From an uncultured Sphingomonadales bacterium (GTDB taxonomy: Bacteria > Pseudomonadota > Alphaproteobacteria > Sphingomonadales > Sphingomonadaceae): a stretch of 9,844 nucleotides of DNA. The stretch is taken from NCBI GenBank assembly GCA_903868655.1, contig CAIPWG010000208.1:1-9844 (forward strand), read 5' to 3'. The notes beneath the pieces were generated by a model that made no database searches, was not told the origin of the DNA, and saw only the letters and a list, made by a program, of their open reading frames with translations. This document shows positions 1-7,103 of the stretch, one piece after another (position 1 is the first letter of the stretch; every line of letters begins with the position of its first letter). The position numbers were made by a program, and so were the translations under genes.

Positions 1-95
1 AGTGATGCCAAGGTTTTGGCACCGATCAGCAGGGCCGGGCCAATATCCGGTCGTGCGGCAAGTGCAACAATTGCTTCAACCAGTTTGCCGCTCAT
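1..95 (-). CDS. N-terminal fragment of an unrecognised gene, cut by the window edge
   Basis: Reading leftward from the ATG at 95-93 gives an open frame of about 32 codons, beginning MSGKLVEAIVALAARPDIG, that runs off the window without a stop. The ATG overlaps the TGA of the upstream DUF442 gene in an ATGA junction, a typical sign of translational coupling, which is the main reason to call it a gene. The visible residues are mostly small and hydrophobic with a few charges. This is too short for me to assign a domain or function. It is probably co-transcribed with the DUF442 gene. Confidence 0.5.
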   Translation of the reverse strand, partial: MSGKLVEAIVALAARPDIGPALLIGAKTLAS

Positions 96-541
96 GCGCC
101 GCTGCCGTGCCTCGCGGATGTGGCGAGCATATCGATCTGGGCATGGAGCGGTGAAACGTCGTACCCGGCGTCGGCCGCCTGAGCCGCGATGTCTGACGGC
201 GCCATACCGCTGCGTGCCATCGTCAAGGCCCATAGCAGAGCCGAACGCGTGCCCGATCGGCAATAGGCCAGGACCGGTGCGTCGCCGGCCGATTTGAGCG
301 CCTCGTCAAGAGCCTCGACTTGATTGATCGAAAAACCGGCATGCGTGATGGGTATCGCTATATAACCGATACCGGCTTGCGCAGCGGCGGCCGCGATAGC
401 CTCACCCGGGATCTGGTCCTCTGATTCGCCTTCGGGCCGGTTGTTGACAATAAGCGCTACGCCCTGTTCCTTTGCCGCGGTAATATCGGCAATATCGATC
501 TGCGGGCTGACAAGCATACGGTCGTTGATCGTGCGAAACAT
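92..541 (-). CDS. DUF442/TIGR01244-family rhodanese- or phosphatase-like protein
   Basis: This small cytoplasmic protein of 149 residues resembles the DUF442/TIGR01244 family, a cysteine-based enzyme fold related to dual-specificity phosphatases and annotated as a sulfurtransferase or as beta-lactamase-hydrolase-like. It opens MFRTINDRMLVSPQ, then has an NNRPEGE segment at residues 33-39 and the likely catalytic loop Cys94-Arg-Ser-Gly-Thr-Arg99, followed by a helix. The C-X4-R spacing is that of a rhodanese-type loop. The frame is open upstream to 841, but the ATG at 541 is preferred because the family similarity begins there; only a weak AAGAG lies about 12 bases upstream. The gene overlaps the next minus-strand gene by 4 bases. 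The true substrate, sulfur transfer or phosphoester, cannot be told from sequence. Family assignment is fairly secure, function is not. Confidence 0.85.
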   Translation of the reverse strand: MFRTINDRMLVSPQIDIADITAAKEQGVALIVNNRPEGESEDQIPGEAIAAAAAQAGIGYIAIPITHAGFSINQVEALDEALKSAGDAPVLAYCRSGTRSALLWALTMARSGMAPSDIAAQAADAGYDVSPLHAQIDMLATSARHGSGA

Positions 542-856
542 GGGGGTAATGCTCTTGCTGAGGTAACAACGGTGCGCTGCACGAGGCGCCGAATAGCGGT
601 TTCGTGCGTCAAAGGGAACCGTTCGCAAAGATTCGCGCAACGCCTGACGCGTAGGCAAGGATGTCACACTTTGTTCATCAAACCTTATGCGATGACGATT
701 CCATTCGCGATTCAGGAAATTGTCAGGTACAGCGTTATTGCAATGGACTAAGCCAGACGTATTGACTGGTGAAGTTTCCGTGTCGTGCCGCCGGCTCCCG
801 CGTCCGGCTTGCGGTGGCGAGGAACGTTGGAGCGGAAACAAGGTTTATTGATTTCT
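542..856. other. Divergent intergenic region between the DUF442 gene and the cold-shock gene
   Basis: These 315 bases hold no convincing gene. The minus-strand frame that stays open here is an upstream extension of the DUF442 gene with no family-like residues. The region must carry promoters in both directions. I see a weak candidate for the plus-strand gene (listed separately) and none that I trust for the minus strand. Just before the cold-shock gene, 787-793 (GCCGCCG) can pair with 812-818 (CGGTGGC, one G-T pair), which would form a GC-rich leader hairpin upstream of the AAGG at 840-843. Confidence 0.5.
738..765 (+). promoter_or_regulatory. Candidate promoter for the cold-shock gene
   Basis: TTGCAA at 738-743 and TATTGA at 760-765 are separated by 16 bases and resemble a weak sigma-70 pair. 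Transcription from here would give a leader of roughly 85 bases before the ATG at 857. The match is by eye only, and other weak pairs exist in this region. Confidence 0.22.
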
Positions 857-1630
857 ATGGGTTTTGATAGAGGGCGGCGTCGCGGACGCGACAAGCGCGA
901 CGGTTTCGGCGAAGACAATTTCGATCCCTACGGTGGTTTCGGCGGCGGTGGTCGTGGCGGCTTCGGTGGTGGTGATCGCGGTGGTTTCGGCGGCGGTGAT
1001 CGTGGCGGCTTCGGCGGCGGCGATCGTGGCGGTTTCGGCGGCGGTGATCGCGGCGGCTTCGGCGGCCCGCGCGGCGGCGGCGGTGGTGGCGGCTTCGGCG
1101 GTCCCCGTGGCGGCGCTGGCGGCGGCGGTGGCGGGATGCCTGCTCAAGTGGTCGGCACCGGCAAGGGCGTGGTGAAGTTTTTCAACGCTCAAAAAGGTTT
1201 TGGCTTCATCCAGCGTGAAGACGGTGGCGAAGATGTGTTCGTACACATCAGCGCAGTCGAACGCGCTGGCTTGGAAGGCCTGGCCGAAGGACAGCAGCTG
1301 GAATTCAACCTCGTCGATCGCGGCGGAAAGGTCTCTGCGGCCGATCTGCAGGTGCTTGGTGACGTGATTGCAGCACCAGCCAAAGCGGCTGCACCGCAGC
1401 GTCAGCTGACAGGTGAAAAAGCCACTGGCACAGTCAAGTTCTTCAACGCCATGAAGGGCTTCGGCTTCATTACCCGCGACGACGGGCAGCCCGATGCGTT
1501 CGTGCACATCAGTGCAGTCGAGCGTTCGGGAATGCGCGAGCTGAACGAGGGTGACCGGCTTGAATTCGACCTCGAAGTTGATCGACGAGGCAAGCATTCG
1601 GCTGTCAACCTGGTGCCGCGGCAGGGCTGA
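857..1630 (+). CDS. Tandem cold-shock-domain protein with RGG-type glycine-rich N-terminus
   Basis: The 257-residue product is a predicted RNA/single-stranded-DNA-binding protein. Residues 1-27 are rich in Arg, Lys and Asp. Residues 28-95 are almost all Gly with Arg, Phe and Asp, including five [12 protein letters not shown] octapeptides at 31-70. Two cold-shock domains follow at about 101-166 and 189-254. Each has the RNP1-like KGFGFI and an RNP2-like motif (VFVHI in the first, AFVHI in the second), joined by an Ala/Pro/Gln-rich linker. A canonical CspA protein is about 70 residues with one domain, so this is a long, double version. The ATG at 857 ([10 protein letters not shown]) is chosen over the in-frame start at 785, whose extra residues look unrelated. 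AAGG at 840-843 is 13 bases from the ATG, and an in-frame TTG at 848 is a possible alternative. The likely role is RNA chaperoning in cold or stress, by homology. A hairpin terminator follows at 1695. Confidence 0.9.
   Translation: MGFDRGRRRGRDKRDGFGEDNFDPYGGFGGGGRGGFGGGDRGGFGGGDRGGFGGGDRGGFGGGDRGGFGGPRGGGGGGGFGGPRGGAGGGGGGMPAQVVGTGKGVVKFFNAQKGFGFIQREDGGEDVFVHISAVERAGLEGLAEGQQLEFNLVDRGGKVSAADLQVLGDVIAAPAKAAAPQRQLTGEKATGTVKFFNAMKGFGFITRDDGQPDAFVHISAVERSGMRELNEGDRLEFDLEVDRRGKHSAVNLVPRQG
947..1066 (+). repeat. Five in-frame 24-base tandem repeats encoding G(D/G)RGGFGG
   Basis: Units begin at 947, 971, 995, 1019 and 1043. The first encodes GGRGGFGG and the other four encode GDRGGFGG. Units differ mainly at third codon positions (GGT/GGC, CGT/CGC, TTC kept), so the peptide is better conserved than the DNA. 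A degenerate continuation with GGPRGG motifs follows to about 1130. Because the unit is a multiple of three, gain or loss of a copy would keep the reading frame. Confidence 0.93.
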
Positions 1631-1694
1631 CCCAACCGATCTGCTTGCCCATCCCGTCGATTGACTGGATGCCAGCAAGATATCATACGCGTGC

Positions 1695-1724
1695 AAATGG
1701 CGGCCCTTCGCAGGGCCGCCATTT
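1695..1724 (+). terminator. Perfect 12-bp hairpin after the cold-shock gene
   Basis: AAATGGCGGCCC at 1695-1706 pairs exactly with GGGCCGCCATTT at 1713-1724 around a TTCGCA loop. The stem has a GC-rich core, A residues on the left arm and T residues on the right, followed by GTCGTTTC, so the T tract is modest. It sits 64 bases after the cold-shock stop and 56 bases before argD. Termination of the cold-shock transcript is the simplest reading. If the arg promoter lies upstream (a TTGACT at 1661 is suggestive), the hairpin would instead fall in the argD leader. Confidence 0.72.
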
Positions 1725-1780
1725 GTCGTTTCATTGCTCGCAATTTCTCAATTCCGATCTGTTTCGAGGAGCCAAGACCC

Positions 1781-2974
1781 ATGACGATCACCCCGCTGAT
1801 GCCCGTATACCCCCGGTGCGGCGTCCGTCCGGTGCGCGGCGAACATTGCCATCTGATCACCGAGGATGGCACGCGCTATCTCGATTTCGCCAGTGGCATT
1901 GCGGTCAACTTGCTCGGGCATTCGAACGATCATCTGATCGGGGCGATCCAGCGCCAGGCGGCGACCCTGATGCACGTGTCCAACCTGTATGGCAGCCCGC
2001 AGGGCGAGGAAGTAGCGCAACGGCTGGTCGATCTGACCTTTGCCGATACCGTATTCTTCACCAATTCGGGCGCCGAAGCGGTGGAGTGTGCGATCAAGAC
2101 TGCGCGCGCTTATCACCAGCACGCCGGGAACACCGACCGGTTTGAACTGATCACGTTCAATAACGCGTTTCACGGGCGGACAATGGCCACGATCAGCGCG
2201 TCGGATCAGGAAAAGATGCACAAGGGCTTCATGCCGCTGCTGCCGGGCTTCAAATACGCGCCCTTTGACGATCTGGCTGCTGCCGAGGCGTTGATCGGCC
2301 CGCACACCGCCGGTTTTCTGGTGGAGCCCATCCAGGGTGAAGGCGGGATCCGCGATGGATCAGACGATTTCATCAAGGGTTTGCGTGCGCTGGCCGACAA
2401 GCATGGCCTGATGCTGATCTTTGATGAAGTGCAATGTGGCGTGGCGCGCACGGGCACATTCTACGCTTATGAACAATACGGCGTGGTCCCGGATATTCTG
2501 GCGACGGCCAAAGGGCTGGGCGGTGGTTTTCCGCTGGGCGCCTGCCTTGCTACTGAAACGGCGGCGCGCGGTATGGTTTTCGGCACACATGGCAGTACGT
2601 ATGGCGGCAACCCGCTGGCGCTGGCAGCAGCAGGGGCAGTGCTCGACGTTGTAGCCAACGACGAATTCCTGGCCACGGTGCGTGCCACCGGGGCGCGGCT
2701 GCGCGCCCGGCTTGAACAATTTATTGGCAACTATCCCGACATGTTCGAACTGGTGCGTGGCAAAGGCCTGATGCTGGGGCTGAAAATGCGCATCGAACCG
2801 CGTCCGTTCGTGGCGCATTTGCGGGACAATCATCATTTGCTGGCGGTGGCAGCGGGTGACATGACGATGCGTGTTCTGCCGCCGCTGGTGATCGACGACA
2901 GTCATATCGATGAATTCATGGACAAGCTGTCAGCTGGTACGGCCAGCTATGCAGCCAAGGTAGCTTCTTCATGA
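1781..2974 (+). CDS. argD: Acetylornithine aminotransferase
   Basis: This 397-residue cytoplasmic PLP enzyme of the class III (ornithine-type) aminotransferases interconverts N-acetylglutamate-5-semialdehyde and N-acetylornithine with glutamate in arginine synthesis. ArgD enzymes often also serve the succinyl-diaminopimelate step of lysine synthesis. Visible landmarks are the phosphate-binding TNSGAEA at 94-100, FHGRT at 130-134, the PLP-nitrogen-binding Asp215 in IFDEVQ, the Schiff-base Lys244 in [14 protein letters not shown], and STYGGNPLA at 272-280. Length is normal for the family. The ATG at 1781 is preceded by GAGGAG at 1766-1771 with a 9-base gap; the open frame upstream to 1661 crosses the terminator hairpin and is rejected. 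The stop overlaps the argF start as ATGA, so this is the first gene of an apparent five-gene unit. I see no clear ARG box. The argD call over other class III aminotransferases rests on the adjacent argF. Confidence 0.95.
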   Translation: MTITPLMPVYPRCGVRPVRGEHCHLITEDGTRYLDFASGIAVNLLGHSNDHLIGAIQRQAATLMHVSNLYGSPQGEEVAQRLVDLTFADTVFFTNSGAEAVECAIKTARAYHQHAGNTDRFELITFNNAFHGRTMATISASDQEKMHKGFMPLLPGFKYAPFDDLAAAEALIGPHTAGFLVEPIQGEGGIRDGSDDFIKGLRALADKHGLMLIFDEVQCGVARTGTFYAYEQYGVVPDILATAKGLGGGFPLGACLATETAARGMVFGTHGSTYGGNPLALAAAGAVLDVVANDEFLATVRATGARLRARLEQFIGNYPDMFELVRGKGLMLGLKMRIEPRPFVAHLRDNHHLLAVAAGDMTMRVLPPLVIDDSHIDEFMDKLSAGTASYAAKVASS

Positions 2975-3900
2975 CGCGGAATTTTCTTAATTTGTCCGAT
3001 GCCGGGTCTGAAGCGCTTGCGGCCATTCTGAACGACGCGGTTGTGCGCAAAGCTGCGCGCGCCGGCATGCCCAAAGGTCAGGTTGATGCCGATGCCCCTT
3101 TGGCAGGGCGTGTGCTGGCAATGGTGTTTGAAAAGAATTCGACCCGCACGCGCGTGTCTTTCGATGTGGCCATGCGGCAATTGGGCGGCAGCGCGGTTAT
3201 CCTTGAGGCCGGTTCGACCCAGCTTGGGCGTGGCGAAACGATCGCCGATACTGCGCGCGTGCTCAGCCGTATGGCCGATGCGATCATGTTGCGCACAGAC
3301 GACCATGCCAAAGTCGAGGAGCTGGCGCATTATGCCAGCGTGCCGGTGATCAACGGTTTGACCGATCTGTCACACCCGTGCCAGATCGCTGCCGATCTTG
3401 AAACCGTGATCGAACATGGCAAACCGCTCGCTGGGCTCGAATGGGCCTGGCTCGGTGATGGCAACAATGTCCTCAATTCGATTGTCGAAGCCGCCGGGCT
3501 GACCGGTTTTAATCTGCGAATCGGCGTACCTGCAGGATATGACAGCGATCCGGCATTTATCGCGCGCGCGCGTTCGCTTGGTGCACGGGTGACGATCGAG
3601 CGCGACCCAGTGGCCGCGATCGCCGGCGCCGATGTGGTGGTTACCGATACCTGGGTGTCGATGGGGCAGGCGCATGCAGAGGAAAAACTCGCCGCGATGG
3701 CGCCTTATCAAGTGAACTCTGCGCTTATGGCGCATGCACGCGCCGATGCGCTGTTTCTGCATTGCTTGCCCGCGCACCGTGGCGAAGAAGTGACCGATGC
3801 CGTTATCGACGGGCCGGCATCCGTTGTGTGGGACGAGGCAGAGAACCGCATTCACGCGCAAAAGGCCATTTTGCGCTGGGTTTTTGGACAGATCGGATGA
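2971..3900 (+). CDS. argF: Ornithine carbamoyltransferase
   Basis: The enzyme transfers the carbamoyl group from carbamoyl phosphate to ornithine, giving citrulline, in cytoplasmic arginine biosynthesis. At 309 residues it has the usual family length. Carbamoyl-phosphate-binding STRTR is at 57-61 and HPCQ at 135-138. The ornithine-binding side shows DTWVSMGQ at 226-233 and the signature HCLPAHR at 264-270, with catalytic Cys265. Together these separate it from aspartate carbamoyltransferase. Its ATG overlaps the argD TGA in ATGA, and its own stop overlaps the hslO start the same way, implying translational coupling on both sides. Its place next to argD supports an anabolic role over a catabolic one in the arginine deiminase pathway; no arcA or arcC is nearby. 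Confidence 0.97.
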   Translation: MTRNFLNLSDAGSEALAAILNDAVVRKAARAGMPKGQVDADAPLAGRVLAMVFEKNSTRTRVSFDVAMRQLGGSAVILEAGSTQLGRGETIADTARVLSRMADAIMLRTDDHAKVEELAHYASVPVINGLTDLSHPCQIAADLETVIEHGKPLAGLEWAWLGDGNNVLNSIVEAAGLTGFNLRIGVPAGYDSDPAFIARARSLGARVTIERDPVAAIAGADVVVTDTWVSMGQAHAEEKLAAMAPYQVNSALMAHARADALFLHCLPAHRGEEVTDAVIDGPASVVWDEAENRIHAQKAILRWVFGQIG

Positions 3901-4805
3901 GCCCGGACAACGAAACCGGGTTCGACCAGACCGTCATGTTTACAGTGCCGCATCGCGATGCGCGGGGCCGCGTGGTCCGGCTTGGCCCGGTGCTCGATAC
4001 TGTGCTGGGGGCACATGCCTATCCGGTGTCGCTGCGCAATGTGCTGGCAGAGGCACTGGTGCTTGCCGCACTGCTGGGATCGTTGCTCAAGGATGACGAT
4101 GGTCAGCTGACTTTGCAGGCGCAAAATAGCGAAGGTGTGATCGATCTGCTGGTATGCGATTACCGCGCGGGTGAATTGCGCGGCTATGTTCGCCATGATC
4201 GTGCGCGGCTGGATGAACTCGGGCCCAATCCGTCGCTTCACGCGCTGTTTGGCGATGGCTTTCTGGCGGTCACCTTTGATCTCGCTACCAGTGGTCAGCG
4301 ATACCAGGGCATCGTTCCGCTTGAAGGCGAAACACTGGCTGCGGCTTGCGAAAACTACTTCTTTCAGTCCGAACAAGTGCCCACGCTGATCCGTGTGGCG
4401 GTGGATTGCAGCGGACCGCAAGCTGTCGCAGCCGGCCTGTTGATCCAGCACCTGCCCGAAGGTGAGGAGGGCCGTGAACGTCTGCATGTCCGGCTTGACC
4501 ATCCCGAGTGGGAGCATCTTGCGATCATGGGTGGATCGGTGCGGCGCGACGAATTGCTCGATCCGGCGTTGACGCTTGAACAGCTGATTTGGCGTCTGTT
4601 TCATGAAGAGCGCGAGGTCCGTGCGGATCGCGGCCCCGTGTTGGTCCGAGGCTGTCGTTGCAGCAGCGACTATTATCGGCAGGTGCTGTCGCGGTTTGGT
4701 GAGCCCGAGCGGCGTGACATGGCCGATGAACGCGGCGCGATTGTTGTCGATTGCGCTTTCTGCTCGCGCGCGTTTGATATCGTGTTCGATGACATCGTTC
4801 CCTGA
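3897..4805 (+). CDS. hslO: Hsp33 redox-regulated molecular chaperone
   Basis: Hsp33 is a cytoplasmic holdase. In its reduced form it binds zinc through four cysteines; under oxidative unfolding stress it forms disulfides, releases zinc and binds unfolded proteins. The product is 302 residues. An N-terminal core at about 10-185 carries the typical [17 protein letters not shown] and YQGIVPL segments. The C-terminal redox switch has Cys253, Cys255, Cys286 and Cys289, a CXC-X30-CXXC arrangement matching the family. All four cysteines are present, so the switch should work. The frame is open upstream to 3762 inside argF, but the ATG at 3897 makes an ATGA overlap with the argF stop and starts a sensible N-terminus ([15 protein letters not shown]). 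It is the third gene of the arg unit, so its expression is probably tied to arginine genes, with heat or redox control acting mainly on the protein. Confidence 0.96.
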   Translation: MSPDNETGFDQTVMFTVPHRDARGRVVRLGPVLDTVLGAHAYPVSLRNVLAEALVLAALLGSLLKDDDGQLTLQAQNSEGVIDLLVCDYRAGELRGYVRHDRARLDELGPNPSLHALFGDGFLAVTFDLATSGQRYQGIVPLEGETLAAACENYFFQSEQVPTLIRVAVDCSGPQAVAAGLLIQHLPEGEEGRERLHVRLDHPEWEHLAIMGGSVRRDELLDPALTLEQLIWRLFHEEREVRADRGPVLVRGCRCSSDYYRQVLSRFGEPERRDMADERGAIVVDCAFCSRAFDIVFDDIVP

Positions 4806-4845
4806 CACGATTGCCAAAGGTTCCTGGTGCGGCTAGCCAAGACGC

Positions 4846-5547
4846 ATGACGCACTCTGATCGGCCGCTTGCAGTGGTTCTTTTGTCCGGCGGACTTGATT
4901 CGATGGTCTGCGCGGCACTGGCGCAAGAGCAGGGATTTACCGTTCTGGCGCTCACCTTTGATTACAACCAGCGGCATCGGATCGAGTTGGATGCCGCGCG
5001 GACAGTGGCCGCGCGTCTGGGTATTGAACGCCATATTGTCTTGCCGCTTGATTTGCGCGCCTTTGGCGGATCGGCGTTGACCGATGACATTGCCGTGCCG
5101 AAAGATGGGATCGGGCCGGATATACCGGTCACATATGTGCCTGCGCGCAATCTGGTGTTTTTGTCGCTGGCATTGGCCTGGGCCGAAGCAGCGGGATCAG
5201 GTGCAATTTTTATCGGGGTCAATGCGCTCGACTATTCGGGCTATCCCGATTGTCGCCCCGAATTCATCACTGGTTTTGAATCGCTGGCCCGTGTGGCAAC
5301 AGCGGTCGGGGATCAAGGCGGCACGGTGAAAATCCATGCGCCACTGCAATATTTGAAAAAGGCCGACATTGCCCGAGAAGCGGTGCGGTTGGGGCTGGAG
5401 CCTGCGGAAAGCTGGTCGTGTTACGATCCTCTGCCCAATGGTCAGGCCTGCGGTTTGTGCGACAGCTGCCGGTTGCGCCGTGCAGGGTTTGCCGAAGCGG
5501 GGATCGAGGATGGAACACGTTACGCCGAAAGACACGCTGACGGATGA
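4846..5547 (+). CDS. queC: 7-cyano-7-deazaguanine (preQ0) synthase
   Basis: QueC converts 7-carboxy-7-deazaguanine to preQ0 using ATP and ammonia, a step toward queuosine in tRNA (and toward 7-deazaguanine DNA modifications where those exist). The 233-residue protein has the PP-loop ATP-binding motif SGGLDS at 14-19, a VPARNLVFLS segment at 98-107, GVNALDYSGYPDCRPEF at 124-140, and a C-terminal zinc site of Cys192, Cys202, Cys205 and Cys208 (CGLCDSC). Length is typical. An in-frame TAG at 4834-4836 blocks any longer start, so the ATG at 4846 is the first available; the ribosome-binding site is weak. The gene begins 40 bases after hslO with no terminator between. The usual partners queD and queE are not in this window. 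The MFS gene starts within its last 38 bases. Confidence 0.96.
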   Translation: MTHSDRPLAVVLLSGGLDSMVCAALAQEQGFTVLALTFDYNQRHRIELDAARTVAARLGIERHIVLPLDLRAFGGSALTDDIAVPKDGIGPDIPVTYVPARNLVFLSLALAWAEAAGSGAIFIGVNALDYSGYPDCRPEFITGFESLARVATAVGDQGGTVKIHAPLQYLKKADIAREAVRLGLEPAESWSCYDPLPNGQACGLCDSCRLRRAGFAEAGIEDGTRYAERHADG

Positions 5548-7075
5548 CGTTGGCGATGGTGCAGCGACTGGACCGGGGATAGGCTATGCATGGTATGCAT
5601 TGGTCGTTCTGGTGCTGGTCTATGTGCTCAACTTCATTGATCGGCAATTGTTGACGATCCTGGCGCCCAACATCAAGCACGATCTGGGTATTACCGACGC
5701 GCAATTCGGTTTTCTGTATGGCACCGCGTTCGGGGTGTTTTATTCGGTATTCGGCATTCCGTTGGGCAAACTGGCCGATCGTTGGTCGCGCACCCGCTTG
5801 CTTGCATTAGGGTTGGCAACATGGTCGACCATGACGGCATTTTCCGGGCTGGCCGGTAATTTCACCCAACTGGGTCTGGCGCGCATCGGTGTCGGTGTTG
5901 GCGAAGCCACGGCGGGACCTTGCGGTTTCTCGCTGCTGTCCGATTTGTTCCCGGCCCGCAGGCGCGCCACCGTCATCGCGATCTTTACCTCGGGTATTTA
6001 TCTGGGCGGCGGGCTGGCTTTGTCGATCGGCACGGGATTGGCCCATGCGTGGGATACCAGCTTTGTGGCGGGCGCGCGCCCGCTGGGATTGGCAGGATGG
6101 CAGGCGGCATTTCTGGGGCTGGGTTTGCCCGGGCTTGTTATGGCGCTGTGGGTGGTGTCGCTGCGTGAACCGCGCCGGGGGCGCTTCGAAACCACCGCGA
6201 TCACTGCCGACCCGGCGCCTGCCGAGGCGTTTGCCGCGTTTGGCCGCGATGTTTTCGCTATCGTGCCGCCCTTTACACTGCTGGCTGCGGCTCGGCGCGG
6301 CATGTCGGGCTTGCGGTCGAACCTTTTGGCGCTGGTGACGGTTGCACTGGTCGGTTTCGGATTGGCGCGCCTGCTCGGTGATCCCGTGCAATGGATCGTG
6401 TTGGGAACCGGCGTCTACGCGGTGATTTCGTGGGCCCAATCGATGCGTCACGAAGATCCGGCAGCGTTCGGGCAAATCTGGGGCAATCCGGCACTGGTCG
6501 GTGTGAATGTCGGGTATGGGTTGACGTGTGCTTTGGCGTATTCGGCCAGTGCATTCGGGCCGCTCTATGCCATGGAAACGTTTCACGCTTCGCCCGCTCA
6601 AGTCGCGCTGTTTGTTGGCGGCGGTGCGGCCGCAGGCGGCGCGCTGGGAACAGTGGCCGGGGGTTGGTTGGGCGATTGGCTATCGGGCGGTACGCATCAC
6701 GCCCGTCGGGTGTTGGTAATCATGGCGATGCTGGTTCTGGCCATCATTCCCGAAGCACTGATCATGACCACGCATTCGCTCACCTTGTTTTATTGCGGGG
6801 TTTTTCCGCTGTGGTTCCTGCTCAGTGCAACGTTGGGCAGTTCGGCCGGAACGGTGGTCAATGTCGTGCCTCCCCATCTGCGTGCAACCGCGAGCGCGTC
6901 ATTCTTTTTGGGCGCGTCGATGCTTGGGCTATCGTTGGGGCCTTATGCGGCCGGACGTATTTCATTGGCGACCCATTCATTGTGGGCCGGTATGGTTACG
7001 ATCACCGCGGTGATCCCCTTTGCATTGATTTCATTGGGGATTGCTTGGCGGCACCTGGCAACCAAGGAAAAGTAA
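5510..7075 (+). CDS. MFS transporter, spinster-like, with apparent extra central membrane pair
   Basis: This is a 521-residue inner-membrane carrier of the major facilitator superfamily. It has a short cytoplasmic N-terminus, six hydrophobic segments at about 27-50, 65-85, 97-116, 119-140, 154-178 and 197-217, and a basic motif A (GKLADRWSRTR, 86-96) between TM2 and TM3. The C-terminal half spans about 328-516 with six more segments and a second motif-A-like GGWLGDWL at 384-391. Between the halves are a charged stretch (218-270) and two further hydrophobic segments at about 272-289 and 294-311, so I count 14 instead of 12. The start at 5510 follows GGGG at 5499-5502 and lies 38 bases inside queC; the frame is open further upstream to 5369, but only as an out-of-frame reading of queC. 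The NFIDRQ near TM1 resembles spinster-type carriers. Substrate unknown. Confidence 0.88.
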   Translation: MEHVTPKDTLTDDVGDGAATGPGIGYAWYALVVLVLVYVLNFIDRQLLTILAPNIKHDLGITDAQFGFLYGTAFGVFYSVFGIPLGKLADRWSRTRLLALGLATWSTMTAFSGLAGNFTQLGLARIGVGVGEATAGPCGFSLLSDLFPARRRATVIAIFTSGIYLGGGLALSIGTGLAHAWDTSFVAGARPLGLAGWQAAFLGLGLPGLVMALWVVSLREPRRGRFETTAITADPAPAEAFAAFGRDVFAIVPPFTLLAAARRGMSGLRSNLLALVTVALVGFGLARLLGDPVQWIVLGTGVYAVISWAQSMRHEDPAAFGQIWGNPALVGVNVGYGLTCALAYSASAFGPLYAMETFHASPAQVALFVGGGAAAGGALGTVAGGWLGDWLSGGTHHARRVLVIMAMLVLAIIPEALIMTTHSLTLFYCGVFPLWFLLSATLGSSAGTVVNVVPPHLRATASASFFLGASMLGLSLGPYAAGRISLATHSLWAGMVTITAVIPFALISLGIAWRHLATKEK

Positions 7076-7092
7076 GGGGGCGAAAGCCCCCT
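7075..7092. terminator. GAAA-capped hairpin between convergent genes
   Basis: GGGGGC at 7076-7081 pairs with GCCCCC at 7086-7091 around a GAAA tetraloop, extended by an A-T pair at 7075/7092. It begins at the last base of the MFS stop codon and lies 12 bases beyond the end of the convergent minus-strand gene. On the plus strand little T follows (TGTTCGCC); on the minus strand TTACTTTTCC follows, which is the better tail. It probably serves as a shared terminator, perhaps stronger for the minus-strand gene. Confidence 0.7.
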
Positions 7093-7103
7093 GTTCGCCT
7101 GCC

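Noticed and set aside
542..841. 100-residue N-terminal extension of the DUF442 protein
   Set aside because: The extension lacks family-like sequence, and family similarity begins at the methionine encoded at 541.
947..1066. CRISPR-like array
   Set aside because: The 24-base units abut with no spacers and are in-frame codons of a glycine-rich protein.
845..1696. Long open frame antisense to the cold-shock gene, full of Ala/Thr/Glu repeats
   Set aside because: It mirrors the Gly-rich repeat codons of the real gene; no ribosome-binding site or recognisable domain, and the plus-strand protein has two clear cold-shock domains.
1661..1780. In-frame N-terminal extension of argD
   Set aside because: It would translate through the 12-bp hairpin, and a strong GAGGAG ribosome-binding site sits just before the ATG at 1781.
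3852..4817. 321-codon open frame antisense to hslO
   Set aside because: GC-rich codon bias often leaves an open antisense frame; hslO on the plus strand has all its family motifs and this frame has none.
4806..4845. Possible preQ1 riboswitch before queC
   Set aside because: Only 40 bases are available, and I see neither the C-rich loop nor the A-rich tail of a class I aptamer; the short GGCTAGCC palindrome at 4831-4838 is unremarkable.
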